Part shown: positions 62,301 to 64,000 of the stretch, in pieces
How positions within the stretch are numbered: the stretch's first letter is position 1
How the letters are laid out: the number at the start of each line of letters is the position of its first letter
Assembly (NCBI RefSeq): GCF_963422355.1
Contig: NC_085093.1
Span: forward strand, 5,256,018-5,320,017
DNA: 64,000 bases
Origin: Corticium candelabrum
Taxonomy: Eukaryota > Porifera > Homoscleromorpha > Homosclerophorida > Plakinidae
Reading direction: 5' to 3'
The notes under the pieces: model-generated
Databases searched by the model: none
What the model saw: only the letters and a program-made list of their open reading frames with translations
Told to the model about the DNA's origin: nothing
Translations under genes and position numbers: made by a program

Positions 62301-64000
62301 TTGGCCCAACCAACAGGAGGTCTCAAGATCCTACACCAGAACGAAGTCTGCCACCTCCAGCTTGTGCGTTGGTGCGCATACTTTTGCACGGTGTACTTCT
62401 CTGGGCGTCTTGCAGTCAAGATCAAGTATGTAAATATGTTGTAGGTAAATAGGTAGAAATAGAAAAATTAAATTCGACGAAGTAGGCTCATGAAAAAACT
62501 AATGTTTAGACTCTCCTAGTCGGCCTTAATCATGTTGTTAAGGCAGCGGTCAATCAGCACGATCTTGCTGAGTTCTTTTGGTCTCATTTTGAACTCGATA
62601 CTCGCCTGTTTGCTAAATCAATTGGACGAACTGTTGAAGACGGCGTCACTGTTTGCCATAAGTTTCTGAGTCGAATTGCTGACAATCCACAAGCTGCTGA
62701 AGGTTACGGGTATATGCAGTGACGGATGATGATGGAAGTCTTCTATAACTTTGTGCGTTAGGTATTACTGGAGATGGTCGCTTGTTGACAGCACAGGAGC
62801 GTGATTCGTGGGAAGAATGTATTAATAGAAGCTACATATTACCGACATTCCAGGCAAGCATACAGTTGAAATAGCATTTCACATAGAGTAGTGATATATT
62901 GCTACGTTCGATCAAAGGAGATGCAGAGCCGCATGATGTACTGGATCCAACAAATTATGAACGATCATAAATACGGTAAACTAATGCCTGTGCCATGACT
63001 TCAGAAAAATTGCTATATATTTGGTCCGCAGGGAATAGCAAGTTGCTTAGGCTTGTTTACGAACTAGAAGATCCTGCTGGTTCGAAATCGGCCTCTCGTT
63101 TGTGGCGACACCGTGTAACGGTGAGCATCGATCATCTTTCTCACACTTTACAACAGCAAACAAGCTCAACTGGAAACAGCGATTGTCAACTTTTGAAAGA
63201 GTTTCTTCGACAGGTATTTTGTGTATAGTATAGTTCAATAGTCAAGACGTATTGCACATTAGTTTTGCTACGCAGGAGCCAAAGTTGAGAGCGTTGCAAT
63301 ATCTTCCTGATATTATCAAACTGCAAAAGATGATGCTGGACAAGTATGACAGGAAAATGTCACAGCACGAAGCACTAACTATTCGGGTGGGAAACTTCCT
63401 TGAATCTGTCGAAGACTGTAAGTTGGTTTTTGCTGTTATGTCACCGTACTGTACTTGTATGGACGCTGTACACAGATGAAGAAAGACGGACATTTGAGAA
63501 TCTGATAGAAAACTTCAATAAGGCGTGGCTACTTGTCAGGCAATTTGTTTTAACTCATGGTTAGTTTGGATGTATACTATTAAATGTTCGATTGCGTCAC
63601 ATGAGATCTTGAACAGGCCGGCTTAGACCAAAGAAGAAGGAGCACGAGCTTGTCCACGTCGACAAAGACACACCCATCGCCTTTCTCTTACCAAGAACAG
63701 TGGAAGAGGGAACGTGTGCTACAAGTTTGGTTGATTATCTTGTAAACTGCACTCACAATGAATTTGTTGCAAATTACCGTAGAATATCAAGACAGACAGG
63801 GTACCGAGCTTTTTGCCATCTCTGTGCTTTATGTTTATCACTTGTTTGCGAAAATTAGGGAACCTAATCGAGTGTCGACGGATGATGTCACACCAGCTCA
63901 TCTCGTTGCATATGACGTCGAACGCGATCTAATGCCTCTCGTTCTTGCTCACTGCGACTATTCTCTCGCTGTTGGTCAAGGAACTGAGATTTCCTACAAC
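47131..64000 (+). CDS. RNF213: RNF213-like giant AAA+ ATPase / E3 ubiquitin ligase, copy B (3' end beyond window)
   Basis: Forty exons were traced with a continuous phase, about 14.3 kb of coding sequence (some 4770 codons). They begin 47131-47183, 47259-47528, 47568-47788 and 47903-48198, and reach the last one, 63859 to the window end. Main parts: CBM20-like exons, stalk, one 6810-base exon with the UBA-like segment and AAA core, RING exon 59969-60154, RZ exons 62040-62215 and a C-terminal region. No stop or frameshift was found. Copy A differs in exon length only by multiples of 3 in exons 3, 4, 6, 17, 18 and 28, which points to purifying selection on both copies. The starting ATG lies upstream of 47131 and was not identified. 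The family role in ubiquitylation and pathogen or lipid-droplet targeting is known from vertebrates; here it is inferred. Confidence 0.93.
47903..52138 (+). CDS. RNF213: N-terminal stalk exons of RNF213-B
   Basis: Thirteen exons: 47903-48198, 48267-48505, 48566-48781, 48865-49066, 49132-49199, 49250-49604, 49671-49769, 49828-49944, 50018-50225, 50363-51255, 51314-51473, 51532-51752 and 51812-52138. They are alpha-helical by composition, with no sharp motif. The intron before 50363 contains a long AT microsatellite that copy A lacks. All phases connect. Confidence 0.85.
50278..50360. repeat. AT microsatellite in an RNF213-B intron
   Basis: About 35 AT units followed by a few ACAT units, ending just before the acceptor at 50361-50362. 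It produces false open frames rich in Tyr and Ile on both strands. Confidence 0.96.
52199..59008 (+). CDS. RNF213: 6.8-kb exon of RNF213-B: UBA-like segment, AAA core
   Basis: 6810 bases (2270 codons) open from the TTGCTTAG acceptor to GAAATGAAG/GTG. The AAA3-type P-loop GETGCGKT is at about 54839-54862 with Walker B VLFLDEAN near 55040. The AAA4-type P-loop GKPGSSKS is at about 55927-55950 with Walker B CVVLDEVG near 56143. Both nucleotide sites keep the Lys, Thr/Ser and acidic residues, so both are predicted to bind ATP. The exon opens with LELVMSIAKVFIKMRKAG, and the internal Met at 52214 is not the protein start. Confidence 0.93.
52688..52800 (+). other. UBA-like domain inside RNF213-B
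   Basis: The segment ESDIGHITEMGFSRESAIAA, continuing with LNANNWDLYRAVSYCVDH, keeps the MGF loop and helix spacing of UBA domains, and matches copy A at the same place. Confidence 0.7.
59969..60154 (+). CDS. RNF213: RING finger exon of RNF213-B
   Basis: It encodes CTICFYQWESRNPVKLPCKH, then IFCKSC and CPLC: all eight C3HC4 ligands. The acceptor at CACAACAG/ACC is required by phase. It has the same length as the copy A RING exon (186). Confidence 0.93.
62040..62215 (+). CDS. RNF213: RZ-type zinc finger exons of RNF213-B
   Basis: Exons 62040-62074 (CKNGHPYLVAD) and 62133-62215 (CGRPEVLLRCPDCGEPIG) join to form the C-x3-H ... C-x2-C RZ finger. The intron splits the finger exactly as in copy A. 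Confidence 0.88.
62272..64000 (+). CDS. RNF213: C-terminal exons of RNF213-B
   Basis: Nine exons: 62272-62425, 62510-62702, 62762-62853, 62918-62975, 63032-63213, 63276-63417, 63476-63559, 63617-63800 and 63859 to the edge. Recognisable pieces are GHVLGPTNRRSQDPTPERS, WSHFELDTRLFAKSIGRT, TPIAFLLPRTVEEG and SLVDYLVNCTHNEFV, which follow the general pattern of the RNF213 C-terminal domain. The intron after 62853 uses a GC donor (CAG/GCAAGC), shared with copy A (after 291). The open frame runs off the window. Confidence 0.85.

Larger units (their letters stand above)
41236..64000. repeat. right arm of large inverted duplication
   Basis: Mirror image of 1-22443: S-right then RNF213-B, both on the plus strand. 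See the left arm for the matching coordinates. The arm boundary away from the centre lies outside the window on both sides. Confidence 0.85.

Overview
The window is nuclear DNA from an invertebrate animal, most likely an early-branching one such as a sponge. The reasons are numerous GT-AG introns (mostly 50-150 bp), kinase-Kelch and SAM/SH3 fusion genes, a hAT transposon, a tRNA-derived SINE and many microsatellites. The taxon is an inference. No bacterial-type genes, rRNA, tRNA or CRISPR were seen.

The layout is a large, diverged inverted duplication. At the two ends lie outward-facing copies of a giant RNF213-type AAA+ ATPase/E3 ubiquitin ligase: RNF213-A (minus strand, 1-16111, 3' end cut by the window) and RNF213-B (plus strand, 47131-64000, 3' end cut by the window). 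I traced 36 exons in A and 40 in B. For exons 1-35 (exon 36 is cut in A) the lengths match one for one, or differ by multiples of 3, and all splice phases agree. Both copies appear intact. Each carries CBM20-like exons, a stalk, one 6.8-kb exon with two P-loop AAA units and a UBA-like helix trio, a C3HC4 RING, an RZ finger and a C-terminal region.

Inside the arms sit copies of a two-gene unit in which a kinase-Kelch gene (K) and a SAM/SH3 gene (S) are divergently transcribed from a short shared promoter. The order is: RNF213-A(-), S-left(-), K-left pseudogene(+, hit by a hAT element and a SINE), centre of symmetry near 31 kb, K1(-, intact), S-mid pseudogene(+), K2 pseudogene(-), S-right(+, intact), RNF213-B(+). 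The K1/S-mid and K2/S-right units are a ~5.9-kb direct tandem duplication.

K1 encodes a 799-residue protein (8 exons) with an apparently active kinase domain, a Ser/Thr-rich linker and a Kelch propeller. S-right encodes a 741-residue protein (9 exons) with three alternating SAM-SH3 modules, an architecture I do not recognise as described. S-left keeps a 664-codon frame but has lost the first SAM. A three-part sequence (inverted CCAAT, GGYGTGG, TCACGTGA-like box) is kept in all three K/S intergenic regions.

Functionally, RNF213 proteins are ubiquitin ligases linked in vertebrates to lipid droplets and to defence against intracellular pathogens. A SAM/SH3 scaffold and a receptor-less kinase next to them suggest a signalling or innate-immune locus, but that link is inferred from position only.
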